Source: Micropruina sp. (GTDB taxonomy: Bacteria; Actinomycetota; Actinomycetes; Propionibacteriales; Propionibacteriaceae). Taken from it: a stretch of 64,000 nucleotides of DNA. Positions 21,122-29,972 of the stretch are shown here, piece by piece. The stretch is taken from contig JADJTO010000005.1 of NCBI GenBank assembly GCA_016711105.1, positions 239,238 to 303,237 of the forward strand. The letters run 5' to 3'. The notes beneath the pieces were generated by a model, which was not told the origin of the DNA, did no database searches, and worked only from the letters and a program-made list of their open reading frames with translations. Both the position numbers and the translations under genes were made by a program. Every line of letters starts with the position of its first letter. Position 1 is the first letter of the stretch.

Positions 21122-23260
21122 ATGTCGTTTCCGCGCCGAGCCGTCATCGCCACTGAGTCGGCTCCGGTCCGCCGGGCCGACATTCAGGGCCTGCGCGCGG
21201 TGGCGGTGCTCGCCGTGATCGCCTTCCACGTGACCGGTGGCCCCGCGGCGGGCTTCCTCGGGGTGGACGTGTTCTTCGTGGTGTCGGGCTTCGTCATCAC
21301 CGGGGTCCTGCTGCGGCGAGGGGAGGCAACCAACCGGATCGAGCTGGGCGCGTTCTACCTACGCCGGCTCCGCCGGATTCTGCCGCTGGCGCTGACGGTG
21401 ATCCTGGCCACCGTGCTCGCCGCGCAGGCGCTGCTCGCGGAGGAGAAGGCCGCCTCGATCATGACGGACGGGCTGTGGGCGGCTCTGTTCGCGGGGAACT
21501 GGCGCTTCGCCACCACCCAGACCGACTACTTTGCGCTCGGCTCCCAGCCTTCACCATTGCAGCACTTCTGGTCGCTGGGGGTCGAAGAGCAGTTCTATCT
21601 GGGGTGGCCGGTCGCGGTCGCAGTGGTCGCGTGGGCGCTCGTCCGGGCGGGCGTCGGGCTCCGCCAGGTGATGCTGGGCCTCGCCGGGGTGGTGGTCGCT
21701 GGGTCGCTGGGTTGGGGTTGGTGGCAGGCCTCGCAGGAGCCGGTGACCGCCTATTACTCCTCGTTCACCCGCGGGTGGGAGATCGGCCTCGGCTGCCTGT
21801 TGGCCACCCTTGGGGTGCCCCGGCTGAGCGCCGCGGCGCGCACGGTGCTGTCGTGGCTCGGTCTGGTGGGGATCATGCTGGGCCTGTTCTGGACCCCGGG
21901 GTCGGTAGGGCTCCCCGTGCCGGGCGCTGTCGGTGTCTGTCTGGGCACGGGGCTCGTCCTGGTCGCCGGGCACGGGGAGCAACCGCGCGCGTCGTTCCTG
22001 CTCACCAATCCCGTGTCGGGCTACCTGGGGGATCTCTCCTACGGGCTGTATCTGTGGCATTTTCCGGTGTTGGTCCTGGCCGGGGCCGCGCTGGGTTCGA
22101 GTGGCGGGATCACGGCGTTGGTGATCGGCAGCACGGTGGTGCTGGCGGTGATCAGCCATTACCTGATCGAGCGGCCCTTCCTGTCACGTCCCCGTCCGCG
22201 CAGCATGCTCGCCGCCCTGGCCGCCCTGATCGCGTCTGTTCTGGTGTTCTCGTTGTCCGCGACCCGGGGCTGGCTGCCCGCCGACGCGACGATCCTGCCG
22301 CCCGAGGTGGTGGTCACGGAACCGACGCCCTCCCCGACGTCGCCCACGACCCCCAGTTCGCCGACAGCGCGTCCGAGCCTCAGCGCCAGTGCCCCGGTGG
22401 TGGTTCCGCTGGGCTCGACCGGCACGGCGATCCAGGACGGGTTGCGCGGCGGGCTCGCCTTGACCCGTTGGCCGAGCACCCTGAGCCCGCCTGCCAACAA
22501 CGTCGGTTTCGGCAACAATCCGGCCGCCGACATCAGCGAGTGCGCAGCCACCAAACCCGACAATCCCGAGTCCTGCACGGCCGGAAACCGCAAGGGCCCC
22601 GAGATTGTGGTGTACGGCGACTCCCTGGGGATCAACCTGCTGGCCGTCGTGGTCGAGGCCTACGGCGACACCCACAAGGTGCGCGGTCTGACCAAGCTCG
22701 CCTGCGCGGTGAACGGCGCCAAGGCCGACTTCGGCCGTCCCGAGTGGGCGACGCCCTGCACCCAACACCGGCAGCGCGTCGTGGCGTACGTGAAGAAGCA
22801 CAAGCCGCGGACGCTGATCATGACCCAGAACTACGCCTGGTCGCTGAAACTGCTGTCAGGTGCCAAGGGTTCGGCGCGGGAGAAGGAGTGGACGGCCACC
22901 GACCAGGCTTTCGTCGACTCGATCAAGGACTATGTGCGCAACGTGGTGATCGTGTCGCCGTCGTTACCGGGGGTCGGATTTTTCGACTGTTACGTCAAGG
23001 GCGGGTCGCCGCAGTGCTGCACCACCGGGGTGCCGGCTTTCTGGCGTTCCACCCAGGCGGCGGAGAAGCGAGTGCGGGACGTGACTTTCGTCGACACCCT
23101 GCACTGGTACTGCGTCAACGGCCGCTGCCCGATGGTCTCGACGCTGGAGGGCAAAACCACGCTGATGAAGGTCGACTACCTGCACGTCACCTACCAGTAC
23201 GACGTCTTGCTGGCCCGCGACCTTCGGTTTCGGCTGAAGGCCGCCGGGGTTCAGGCCTGA
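21122..23260 (+). CDS. Acyltransferase 3 (OafA-type) with C-terminal SGNH domain
   Basis: 712 residues. The N-terminal 380 residues form about ten membrane helices with the family landmarks DIQGLRAVAVLAVIAFHVTGG (catalytic-type His) and GFLGVDVFFVVSGFVITG, then LQHFWSLGVEEQFYL. A Pro/Ser/Thr linker (TPSPTSPTTPSSP) leads to an SGNH-hydrolase-like extracellular domain: VVYGDSLGINLL, and a later HVTYQYDVLLARD segment in the position of the Asp/His block. The family O-acylates cell-wall or surface glycans, taking acyl groups across the membrane. The acceptor is unknown. Confidence 0.85.
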   Translation: MSFPRRAVIATESAPVRRADIQGLRAVAVLAVIAFHVTGGPAAGFLGVDVFFVVSGFVITGVLLRRGEATNRIELGAFYLRRLRRILPLALTVILATVLAAQALLAEEKAASIMTDGLWAALFAGNWRFATTQTDYFALGSQPSPLQHFWSLGVEEQFYLGWPVAVAVVAWALVRAGVGLRQVMLGLAGVVVAGSLGWGWWQASQEPVTAYYSSFTRGWEIGLGCLLATLGVPRLSAAARTVLSWLGLVGIMLGLFWTPGSVGLPVPGAVGVCLGTGLVLVAGHGEQPRASFLLTNPVSGYLGDLSYGLYLWHFPVLVLAGAALGSSGGITALVIGSTVVLAVISHYLIERPFLSRPRPRSMLAALAALIASVLVFSLSATRGWLPADATILPPEVVVTEPTPSPTSPTTPSSPTARPSLSASAPVVVPLGSTGTAIQDGLRGGLALTRWPSTLSPPANNVGFGNNPAADISECAATKPDNPESCTAGNRKGPEIVVYGDSLGINLLAVVVEAYGDTHKVRGLTKLACAVNGAKADFGRPEWATPCTQHRQRVVAYVKKHKPRTLIMTQNYAWSLKLLSGAKGSAREKEWTATDQAFVDSIKDYVRNVVIVSPSLPGVGFFDCYVKGGSPQCCTTGVPAFWRSTQAAEKRVRDVTFVDTLHWYCVNGRCPMVSTLEGKTTLMKVDYLHVTYQYDVLLARDLRFRLKAAGVQA

Positions 23261-23326
23261 TGTCGGAATGCGCCGGTGGTGGCGTCGGTTGACCAGGTGA
23301 ATCGACCTGATCGGAAGGAGCACGCC

Positions 23327-24175
23327 ATGACCGCTTCATCCCGCATTGAGGTGGCTCGTCTGGCAGCCTTCTCGAGCGACCCAGCCGGGGGTAATCCCGC
23401 CGGCGTGGTTCTGGGTGCCGAGGGGCTGAGTGAGGCGGGGATGCTTGCCATCGCCGCCGAGGTCGGCTATTCGGAAACGGCCTTCCTGGTCGAGCTCGGT
23501 CCCGGGCGGTTCGGCATCCGCTACTTCAGCCCGGTGGCCGAAGTGGCCTTCTGTGGACACGCCACCATCGCCTCCGCCGTACGGCTTGCCGAGCGCAGCG
23601 GCACCGGCGTCCGGACGTTCGTCACCCCCGCCGGCGAGATCGTTGTGGATACCTTCAGGTCGGCTCGGGGGATCGCGGCCTCGTTCGCGTCCGTGGCCAC
23701 GCATTCGGTGGCGGCCTCTGCTGACGTGGTGGCGGAGACCTTGGCGGCCCTCGGCTGGGCGGAGAGCGACCTGCATTCGGACTGGCCGGCGCACGTCGCG
23801 TTCGCCGGCAACGACCACCTGATCCTGGCCGCGGCGACCCGGGAGCGACTGGCCGCGCTGGACTACGGCTTCGATTCGTTGCTGGCGATCATGACCCGCG
23901 AGGGCTGGACCACAGTGCACGTCTTCTGGCCCGAGGATGACGTCACCTTTCACGCCCGCGACCCCTTCCCCGTCGGCGGTGTGGTGGAGGATCCGGCCAC
24001 GGGAGCTGCGGCGGCAGCGTTCGGCGGCTACCTGAATGCCCTGCACGGTCGAGCGGATCGAGAGTTCACTATTCACCAGGGGGCGGACATGGGTCGCCCG
24101 AGCACCCTGGACGTGCGCACGTTCGCCGATCACGACCGGGTGAGGGTTTCTGGCGCCGCCGTGGTGATCAGGTAA
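23327..24175 (+). CDS. PhzF family isomerase/epimerase-like protein
   Basis: 282 residues from ATG 23327 with GGAAGGAG upstream. It has FSSDPAGGNPAGVVL at the N-terminus, VGYSETAFLVE with the family's conserved Glu, YFSPVAEVAFCGHATIAS in the first half, and EDPATGAAAAAFGGYL in the second. This is the diaminopimelate-epimerase-like double fold of PhzF proteins. The reaction is unknown outside phenazine makers, and no phenazine genes are here. Stands alone. Confidence 0.83.
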   Translation: MTASSRIEVARLAAFSSDPAGGNPAGVVLGAEGLSEAGMLAIAAEVGYSETAFLVELGPGRFGIRYFSPVAEVAFCGHATIASAVRLAERSGTGVRTFVTPAGEIVVDTFRSARGIAASFASVATHSVAASADVVAETLAALGWAESDLHSDWPAHVAFAGNDHLILAAATRERLAALDYGFDSLLAIMTREGWTTVHVFWPEDDVTFHARDPFPVGGVVEDPATGAAAAAFGGYLNALHGRADREFTIHQGADMGRPSTLDVRTFADHDRVRVSGAAVVIR

Positions 24176-24341
24176 GCACCGGGCGGTGCTGCAGTGTCAC
24201 GACGGCGGGCAATCTCCTGTGTGCGGTGAAACTTCTCGGTCATTTCCGGTCGTGGAGCTCGTATGCGCCTTGACGCTCGAAATTCGCGTAGTTTTTTCCG
24301 GCCACGCCCGGTTCCCACAGGGGATCCGGGTGGTCGCGCAC

Positions 24342-25005
24342 CTACTGGTTCTGGGTCACGGACGCCAGATCACGTTCGAGGCCGTCGAGGATCAGGTTCA
24401 GGCCGAAGTCAAACTCGTCGGCGTACGCGTAGGCCTTGCCCACGACCTGTTCGGTGATCATCTCCACCACGTGGGGGTACTGCTCGACCCGCAGGTGCTC
24501 CCGGATGCTGTCGACGAAGTCCTCGGCTCCCTCCCCCGGCCTCGAAGGGGAGATTCACCTCGGTCAGGACGAACCCGTACACATAGGCATCGAGCACCGA
24601 GAACGCGTGCGAGGCCAGCCCGACGGGGAAGCCGTTGCGGCGCAGGCAACCCAGGACGGCGTCGTGGTGGTGGAGCAGTGCGGGGCCGGGGGAGCGGCGT
24701 GACTCGATCAGGCCCAAGGCCCAGGGATGAGCGGCGAGTGCCTTTCGGGCGGAGGCGGCGTGCTGCGCCATCGCCGGACGCCACGGCTGGCCCGGGTCGG
24801 GGAGGTCGATCTGCAGGAAGATCCAGTCGGCCAGGCCGTCCAGCAGGGCGTCCTTACCGGTGAGGTGGTGGTAGAGCGACATCGCTTCGACGCCGAGTTC
24901 GCCTGCCACGTTCCGCATGCTGACCCGGGTCAGCCCGCCCTGATCGGCGACTCGGACGGCGGCAGCGAGGATCCCGTCGTGGGTGAGCGCAGGGCGCCTG
25001 GCCAT
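24342..25005 (-). CDS. TetR family repressor (one frameshift), divergent from oxidoreductase
   Basis: About 220 residues after correction. The N-terminal helix-turn-helix (GLTRVSMRNVAGELGVEAMSLYHHLTGKDALLDGLAD) is of the TetR/tetracycline-repressor subtype. At 24533-24537 the frame slips in a run of five C. With one base fewer the C-terminal ligand domain continues as GEGAEDFVDSIREHLRVEQ and later AYADEFDFGLNLILDGLER to the stop at 24342. It faces the oxidoreductase gene across two CTTAC-N4-GTAAG operators, so it probably represses both. Confidence 0.78.
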
Positions 25006-25032
25006 CGTGCTGTCTCCCGTCGGGGTTGTCGG

Positions 25033-25080
25033 CTTACGTCTGTAAGGCTATCATTTGTGAAGAAAGCTTACGAGTGTAAG
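25033..25080. promoter_or_regulatory. Two tandem TetR-type operators CTTAC-N4-GTAAG
   Basis: CTTACGTCTGTAAG (25033-25046) and CTTACGAGTGTAAG (25067-25080) are inverted repeats with identical arms and different centres, spaced 34 bp centre to centre, in the 83-bp space between tetR and the divergent oxidoreductase. The second ends just before that gene's start region. Confidence 0.8.
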
Positions 25081-25088
25081 GAAGGGCC

Positions 25089-26036
25089 ATGAGAGCTGCT
25101 GTCATCGACCGGTACGGAGCGCCCGAGGTGGTGCGGATCGCGGAGGTCGCGACACCCGAGCCCAAGCCCGGTGAGGTTCTCGTCCGGGTCATGGCGGCCG
25201 CCGTCACGTCGGCGGACGCGCGGATCCGGGCTGCTCGATTCCCGCGTGGGTTCGGGGTGCCGGCGCGACTCTTCTTCGGCGTTCGCCGGCCCCGGCGTCC
25301 GATTCTCGGCGGGTGTTTCTCGGGGGTGGTCGAGGCGGTCGGCTCGCAGGTGAGCGGGCTGGCGGTCGGTGATTCGGTCAGCGGCATGACCGGGATGAGG
25401 CTGGGAACCCACGCCGAGTACGTCAATGTGCCGGCGACGAGCGTGGTCGCCAAACCGGCCCAGGTGTCCCACGAGGAGGCGGCAGGCGTGCTCTTCGGCG
25501 GCGCCACGGCCCTGTACTGCCTGCGGGACAAGGCTGCGCTGGCTCCCGGCAGGTCGGTGCTGATCAACGGGGCTTCTGGCGCGATCGGCACCAATGCAGT
25601 CCAGTTGGCCAAGCATCTGGGGGCCGACGTGACGGCGGTGACGAGCGCGGCCAATCGAGAGCTCGTCCTAGGGTTGGGCGCGGACCGAGTGATCGACCAC
25701 ACCCACACCGACGTCACCGCCACCGGCGAACGCTTCGATGTGGTGCTGGACGCGGTCGGCAACCTCACCATCGCCTCCAGCCGTCCGCTGTTGACCGAAC
25801 GCGGCCTACTGCTGCTCGCCGTGGCGAACGTGGCAGACACGATCCGGGCGCGCGGGAACGTGGTGGCAGTCAGTGCACCCGAGCGAGGCGAGGACTTCGC
25901 CTACCTGTTGCGACTGGTGGAGCAGGGACACCTGCGGGTGATCAACGCGCTGGCTTGCGACCTGGCCGACATCGTCGAGGCCCACCGCAGAGTCGACAGC
26001 GGACGCAAGGTGGGCAACGTGGTGGTGCGACCGTAG
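25089..26036 (+). CDS. Zinc-free MDR-type NADP-dependent quinone oxidoreductase
   Basis: 315 residues of the medium-chain dehydrogenase/reductase family: MRAAVIDRYGAPEVVRI start, GEVLVRVMAAAVTSADARIR, GCFSGVVEAVGSQVSGLAVGDSV in the catalytic domain, and a Rossmann fold with SVLINGASGAIGTNAVQLAKHLGA. The Cys/His zinc ligands of alcohol dehydrogenases are absent, pointing to a quinone/enone reductase of the QOR type. Such enzymes often detoxify reactive carbonyls or quinones. The TetR gene opposite probably senses the substrate. Confidence 0.82.
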   Translation: MRAAVIDRYGAPEVVRIAEVATPEPKPGEVLVRVMAAAVTSADARIRAARFPRGFGVPARLFFGVRRPRRPILGGCFSGVVEAVGSQVSGLAVGDSVSGMTGMRLGTHAEYVNVPATSVVAKPAQVSHEEAAGVLFGGATALYCLRDKAALAPGRSVLINGASGAIGTNAVQLAKHLGADVTAVTSAANRELVLGLGADRVIDHTHTDVTATGERFDVVLDAVGNLTIASSRPLLTERGLLLLAVANVADTIRARGNVVAVSAPERGEDFAYLLRLVEQGHLRVINALACDLADIVEAHRRVDSGRKVGNVVVRP

Positions 26037-26054
26037 CGATGAGGGACGGCGTGA

Positions 26055-26336
26055 TCAGGGGACGCGGAGTTCACTGAGTGGGTCGCGCAAGGAGGCGATG
26101 ACGCCAGGGGGGATCGCGCCCAGTCCGGCGGCCGCCACGGAAAGGATCATCGTGGCGGCGCCGAACTCGGTGCTTGGCAAGGGTTCCCTGCCCAGGGTCA
26201 GGACCATCAGCGCACTACCCGTGCCCAACAAAGTCGCGGTACTCCCAATCAGCACGGCGTTGGCGGTAATCAGCCCGACGATGAAACCGCGGGTGGGCGC
26301 CCAGTGCTCGGCGAGAGAGGTGCACCTCTCCAGCAA
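26055..26336 (-). CDS. Small two-helix membrane protein, coupled to upstream gene
   Basis: 93 residues if started at TTG 26336, two bases after the stop of the preceding gene; no better start exists. Two strong membrane helices are visible: GFIVGLITANAVLIGSTATLLG and FGAATMILSVAAAGLGAIP. The C-terminus is ASLRDPLSELRVP. It may alternatively be the continuation of the upstream membrane protein by an unseen frameshift, as both are hydrophobic and adjacent. No family recognised. Confidence 0.5.
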   Translation of the reverse strand: MLERCTSLAEHWAPTRGFIVGLITANAVLIGSTATLLGTGSALMVLTLGREPLPSTEFGAATMILSVAAAGLGAIPPGVIASLRDPLSELRVP

Positions 26337-26338
26337 CC

Positions 26339-27025
26339 TCAGGGGGTGGTGCCTGGCGAGGCATGCACCGTAGGGGTCGCGGGTGAGGCCGCCGGAGCCC
26401 TGGCCCCTGGGTTCTCGGCTCTGGCTGCGCCGTCCGCCAGGGCGACGCCTATCTGAAGCGCGATAGCACCGATGATGAAGGTTGACGCGCCCACTCGATA
26501 GAACCAGCGGAGCTTGTGGTCCGAGTGCATCACGGCGTGGCCGTTCACGCGGTCCGTGCCCTTGGGGCCAGCCAAGAACGCCACCAGCCAACCGACACTC
26601 TGGGGGCTTCGCTCCGTGATCCCGGCGGTCATGTGCGCCTCCGGTAAATGGCGGCGGATGGCCTTCTCGAACTCCGTGCCTTCGGCAACGGCGGCCTTGA
26701 GGAGGGGGTGGTACCAGAGCCGATCCACGAAGTAGAAGGCGTACCACAGGATCAAGCCAAGGCAAAGCACCGCACTCCCGAGGCTGATCGGCCCGAGGGT
26801 GGCCCCGTCTTTTGCCGCGACGCCTGCAGCCCCCAATGCGAATGTGGCCACCGTCAACGCCAGACCCCGAATCCGCCACTCGATGTCGTTGAAGTGCTGC
26901 TGTACCTCGACGGTCGTCTTCCACATGGTCACGTAGTGCCCAAGCGCCTCGTTCGAGCTAAGGCCCGCGGAAGCGGCGGGCAGATAGCTGGCCACAATCT
27001 CCGCGGCAGCTTCTGGGTCGGTCAC
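26339..27025 (-). CDS. Membrane protein with N-terminal soluble helix domain
   Basis: 228 residues. A soluble start (AAEIVASYLPAASAGLSSNEALGHYVTMWKTT) and the segment VQQHFNDIEWRIRGLAL lead into two close membrane helices (TVATFALGAAGVAA and GSAVLCLGLILWYAFYFV). A cytoplasmic block with KAAVAEGTEFEKAIRRHLPEAH follows, then a third helix (VGASTFIIGAIALQIGVAL) and an Ala/Pro tail. This layout resembles small membrane effectors often found beside defence genes, but I do not recognise the family. It is in one operon with the HAD gene (9-bp gap) and the small gene at 26055. Confidence 0.6.
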   Translation of the reverse strand: MTDPEAAAEIVASYLPAASAGLSSNEALGHYVTMWKTTVEVQQHFNDIEWRIRGLALTVATFALGAAGVAAKDGATLGPISLGSAVLCLGLILWYAFYFVDRLWYHPLLKAAVAEGTEFEKAIRRHLPEAHMTAGITERSPQSVGWLVAFLAGPKGTDRVNGHAVMHSDHKLRWFYRVGASTFIIGAIALQIGVALADGAARAENPGARAPAASPATPTVHASPGTTP

Positions 27026-27034
27026 GGTCTGAGC

Positions 27035-27907
27035 CTAGGCCAGGCCGAGCACGGGGAGGACCTCGGCAAACTCGTGCTCACAGGTGTGGGTGGGCCTGAT
27101 GAGGCCGATCGAGCCCACGTGAGCCCGTTCCCGTTCGACGTCCTCGTCAGTCCAATGCGTGACGCGACGCAGCAGGTCGTACCCAGCGTGCTGCTGAGCC
27201 TCCCCATAGCGGGCATGGACGTCAGTCACCTGCGCGACCTGTGCCATGGCGATGTCCTTCATGAGACTGTCCCCTATGTAGACGGCTTCGTGAGGCTCGC
27301 GTCCCACTGAATTGAGGATCGCGAGGAGGACCTCGGCGTTGGGCTTCAAGACTCCCCTAGGCACGTGTCGGTGCTCCGTTTTGTTCAGGTCGTACGACGC
27401 GTCAGGCTGGCTGCGCATCTCCTCAAATCTCTTTCCTCGGGGTAGGTCGTGGTCCGGTGCGGAGTAGAGTACGTCAATGACGCCATCGAGGCCGGTGTGC
27501 TTGGTGCGCCACGTCGTCCAGTAGGCCAAGGACTCGGTGTAGGCGACGATTGAGACTCCAGCGGATTTCGCAACCGTCAAGGCCTCGAGCACCCCTGGAT
27601 ACAGCGCTGTTCCCCGCCGACGCTCGCTCCTAAGCGCAGCAACGGCTCGCGGAAAGGCCCTCCAGGGCTCGACTCCTGCCGCGGCGCTGATCAGGGAGGG
27701 AATTTCGCTCAAGAGGTTCGAGTACTCCGTGGTGCCGTACTTCCGATGCAGGGTGCGGATCTCACCTTCGAGCACGCTCTGAGGCACGCCGGAGTCCTCC
27801 TCAAGCGCTTGAAGCATGGCTGAGAAGGACGCGTGCCACGCGGCGAACCAGTCCCACAAAGTGTTGTCTAGATCGGTGACCAACACCAGCTTTCGTCCCT
27901 GTGCCAT
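27035..27907 (-). CDS. HAD superfamily hydrolase
   Basis: 290 residues from ATG 27907 (TTGGAG just upstream). Motif I is LVTDLDNTLWDWF with both catalytic Asp residues; motif II is probably IVAYTES; the motif III Lys is in GVLKPNAEVL; motif IV is EAVYIGDSLMKDIAMAQ. A large helical cap lies between motifs I and II (about residues 25-100), so it is a C1-type HAD phosphatase-like enzyme. Substrate unknown. It is the first gene of an operon with two membrane-protein genes, a pairing I do not recognise from known systems. Confidence 0.75.
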   Translation of the reverse strand: MAQGRKLVLVTDLDNTLWDWFAAWHASFSAMLQALEEDSGVPQSVLEGEIRTLHRKYGTTEYSNLLSEIPSLISAAAGVEPWRAFPRAVAALRSERRRGTALYPGVLEALTVAKSAGVSIVAYTESLAYWTTWRTKHTGLDGVIDVLYSAPDHDLPRGKRFEEMRSQPDASYDLNKTEHRHVPRGVLKPNAEVLLAILNSVGREPHEAVYIGDSLMKDIAMAQVAQVTDVHARYGEAQQHAGYDLLRRVTHWTDEDVERERAHVGSIGLIRPTHTCEHEFAEVLPVLGLA

Positions 27908-28158
27908 GGCTCCAACGTAGCTGCTCACTGTGACGAGGCGATGCGACGGCCAGGGAGAAAGTGCCGCTAGCGCGTTATCGCACGGCTCACCGTTGGGGGC
28001 GCTGCGTGTGGCACCGACGGCCTTTGTCACTTCCGGCCGCCCCAGAGTTAGACCGCCCGAGGGCCGCACATCTGCCAACGGTGGCCGACCCGCGACATCG
28101 CAATCAAGTGCGGCGTGTCCCCAGCTAAGGTGACCAAGACCCAGGGGAAAGGGAGGCG

Positions 28159-28753
28159 ATGGCACCGCAGGGGTTCCAGGACAAGGTCGCGTTCGTGTGG
28201 CGGGTGGCCGACAAGTTGCGCGGTACGTTCAAGCAGCACGAGTACGGCTCGGTGATGTTGCCGCTGCTGGTGTTGCGGCGCATGGACGCCGTGCTGGCTC
28301 CGACCAAGGACGCCGTAATCGAGCGGGTCAAGGAGTTCCCGAGCATCGGCGAGGGCGAGGACGCCCTCCTCAAGAAGGCCTCCGGCCGCCGCTTCTACAA
28401 CGTCGCCCCGTGGACGTTCGCGACGCTTCTGAATGACGACAAAAGCTTGGCCGACAACGTGGCCCGCTATGTCCGCGGACTTTCCCGGGACCTGGGTGAC
28501 GCGGACAAAGTGTGGGTCGAGCAGCAGGGGCTGTCGTGAAGGACGACGACGACATGCGCGCCGTCGCCCAGAACAACGATTAGGGCCAGTACAGGCTGGT
28601 CCTGGAGCAGAAGATCCAGGATCTGCTGGTGGATCGCCACGAGAAGAACGCATGCTGTTCGACCTGTTCTTCGCCAACCCAAACTTCCGCGTGTCGCTGA
28701 TGAGCTACATGGTGGGCACGTACGTCGAGTTCCGCCAAGAGGTCGCCGGGTAA
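28159..28753 (+). pseudogene. Relic of a type I restriction locus: HsdM N-terminus joined to HsdR C-terminus
   Basis: ATG 28159 with GGGAGG upstream opens an intact HsdM N-terminal domain (DKVAFVWRVADKLRGTFKQ, YGSVMLPLLVLRRMDAVL) that runs 126 residues and stops at 28539; the SAM-binding and NPPY parts are missing. Straight after it, in another frame, is MRAVAQNND, a stop, then GQYRLVLEQKIQDLLVDRHEKN and FDLFFANPNFRVSLMSYMVG, which resembles the C-terminus of a type I R subunit. Everything between, including hsdS, is gone. This looks like a large internal deletion with later decay. Confidence 0.65.
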
Positions 28754-28942
28754 GGTCGGCTCTGCTGGGCCAGTCGCGCACCTCGGGGCCTCGCGCATCA
28801 CTGTTGGCCAGGTGCCCGCGCGTTGACTGGTGGAAAGTGGTGGCGGAACACTCGCCGGGCTGCCGGGAGCCAGTGACGTGGAAGCGCTCGGCCGAGTGAC
28901 CCCTAGGGTCGCCCACGTTGAACGCGGGCGACCCCACTGGCG

Positions 28943-29194
28943 CTACGCCGCGATCGCGACCCAGCCTCGCCTGCGGGCCTCCTCAAAGTTCTCCCGCAGT
29001 TCGTACTCGACGCGCGAACGCAGATCGTCGGGCAGCTGGCAGTGACTTGCGCCATGCCCCGAACTCACCCCGCCCCCGGTCGGGTTGCAGCGCAGCGAGG
29101 GATGGACCTGGCGTCGAACCTGAACGCAGAGTGGGTGCTCGTGCCCACGGTCGCAGGTTACGCGGGCCGTCACGTAGAAGCTCTGATGCATCAC
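28943..29194 (-). CDS. Small Cys/His-containing protein of unknown function
   Basis: 83 residues. VTARVTCDRGHEHPLCVQVRR, LRCNPTGGG, and ASHCQLPDDLRSRVEYELRENFEEARRRGW are arranged like a small metal-binding or OB-type domain followed by a charged helix. Three or four Cys/His positions could hold zinc. The gene starts four bases after the stop of the gene at 29199, which suggests one transcript. Family not recognised. Confidence 0.5.
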   Translation of the reverse strand: MMHQSFYVTARVTCDRGHEHPLCVQVRRQVHPSLRCNPTGGGVSSGHGASHCQLPDDLRSRVEYELRENFEEARRRGWVAIAA

Positions 29195-29198
29195 GGTG

Positions 29199-29405
29199 TC
29201 ACCGCCCCTTCGTGCCGTAAGGCGACTGATTCGTCGCCTTCAGACTGACGCCCAGTTCGGACGCGTGCGAACGCACCGCGTCCTCCGTTCGGCCCAGCTT
29301 GAGCCCCATCACGCGGGTCGGCGTGTTCTGTTGTGCCAACTCCCGGAGCTGTCGATCGTCGGCACCCGACCAGGTCTGGCCGTGTTCCAATGGCTGTTTG
29401 GCCAT
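29199..29405 (-). CDS. Short SANT/Myb-like helix protein
   Basis: 68 residues from ATG 29405 with GGAGAGGGA upstream. TWSGADDRQLRELAQQNTPT, then LKLGRTEDAVRSHASELGVSLKATNQSPYG, is a three-helix SANT/Myb-like unit found in small bacterial proteins of unknown role. DNA binding is possible. It is followed four bases on by the Cys/His protein gene at 28943. Confidence 0.65.
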   Translation of the reverse strand: MAKQPLEHGQTWSGADDRQLRELAQQNTPTRVMGLKLGRTEDAVRSHASELGVSLKATNQSPYGTKGR

Positions 29406-29972
29406 AGTTCCCTCTCCGCGAGGAGGGTTCTGAGCCCGCACGCCCTGTGGCCACCGCTCTCCGTTGGGAGGCGGAGACCCAGTGCGGTGCGTTATCGTGA
29501 CCAAGCAAGCGCCAACTTGTGCAGGGCCCCGATCGCTGGCTCACCCCAACGGTTGGGGCTTCACCCTTCCTTCGCTACCAGCAGCCACTTGATGTTGAAG
29601 AACTACAGGCATGTAACTACTGACTGATCGAAGTCTACGCCCCAGTTCTGACATATTGCGAACTGGTTTGAGCCCGATCTATTCGCTGGCAGTTTCCTGC
29701 CTTGACGTTACTGGGCTCAGGGCAATTCCGGGCAGCTTTCTGCCTGCGGGAGCAATGGTCTTAGACCCGGTCGAACGCGTCAGCTGGCGCGCTGAGTATG
29801 TGCACCACGTTCTCCAGGAATGCCTGGCCTCCAAAGGCATAATTTCTAGGAATGCACGATATGTCGGATGACCAGGGATCGACGCTTCTGGTAGATCCCG
29901 ATACATCCACCTATGCCACGCGCGTGGAATCGAAACTAGCGCGAGGCTTGTCTGCTTGCCCAACGACCTCCC
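29406..29972. other. 567 bp without a supportable gene
   Basis: Base composition is visibly lower in G+C than the surroundings from about 29580. Short open frames on both strands (29656-29871 plus, 29679-29963 minus) show no domain, ribosome site or codon pattern I trust. A perfect CCCCAAC-G-GTTGGGG palindrome sits at 29544-29558. It may be a relic of transferred DNA beside the broken restriction locus. Confidence 0.5.

Noticed and set aside
21475..23292. 605-codon plus-strand ORF inside the acyltransferase gene
   Set aside because: Overlapping frame of the same strand with Arg/Gly-rich translation; the 712-residue acyltransferase/SGNH frame carries all motifs.
29679..29963. 94-codon minus-strand ORF in the gap before dnaB
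   Set aside because: No ribosome site, no recognisable domain, unusual Trp/Arg/Thr composition; not enough to call a gene.
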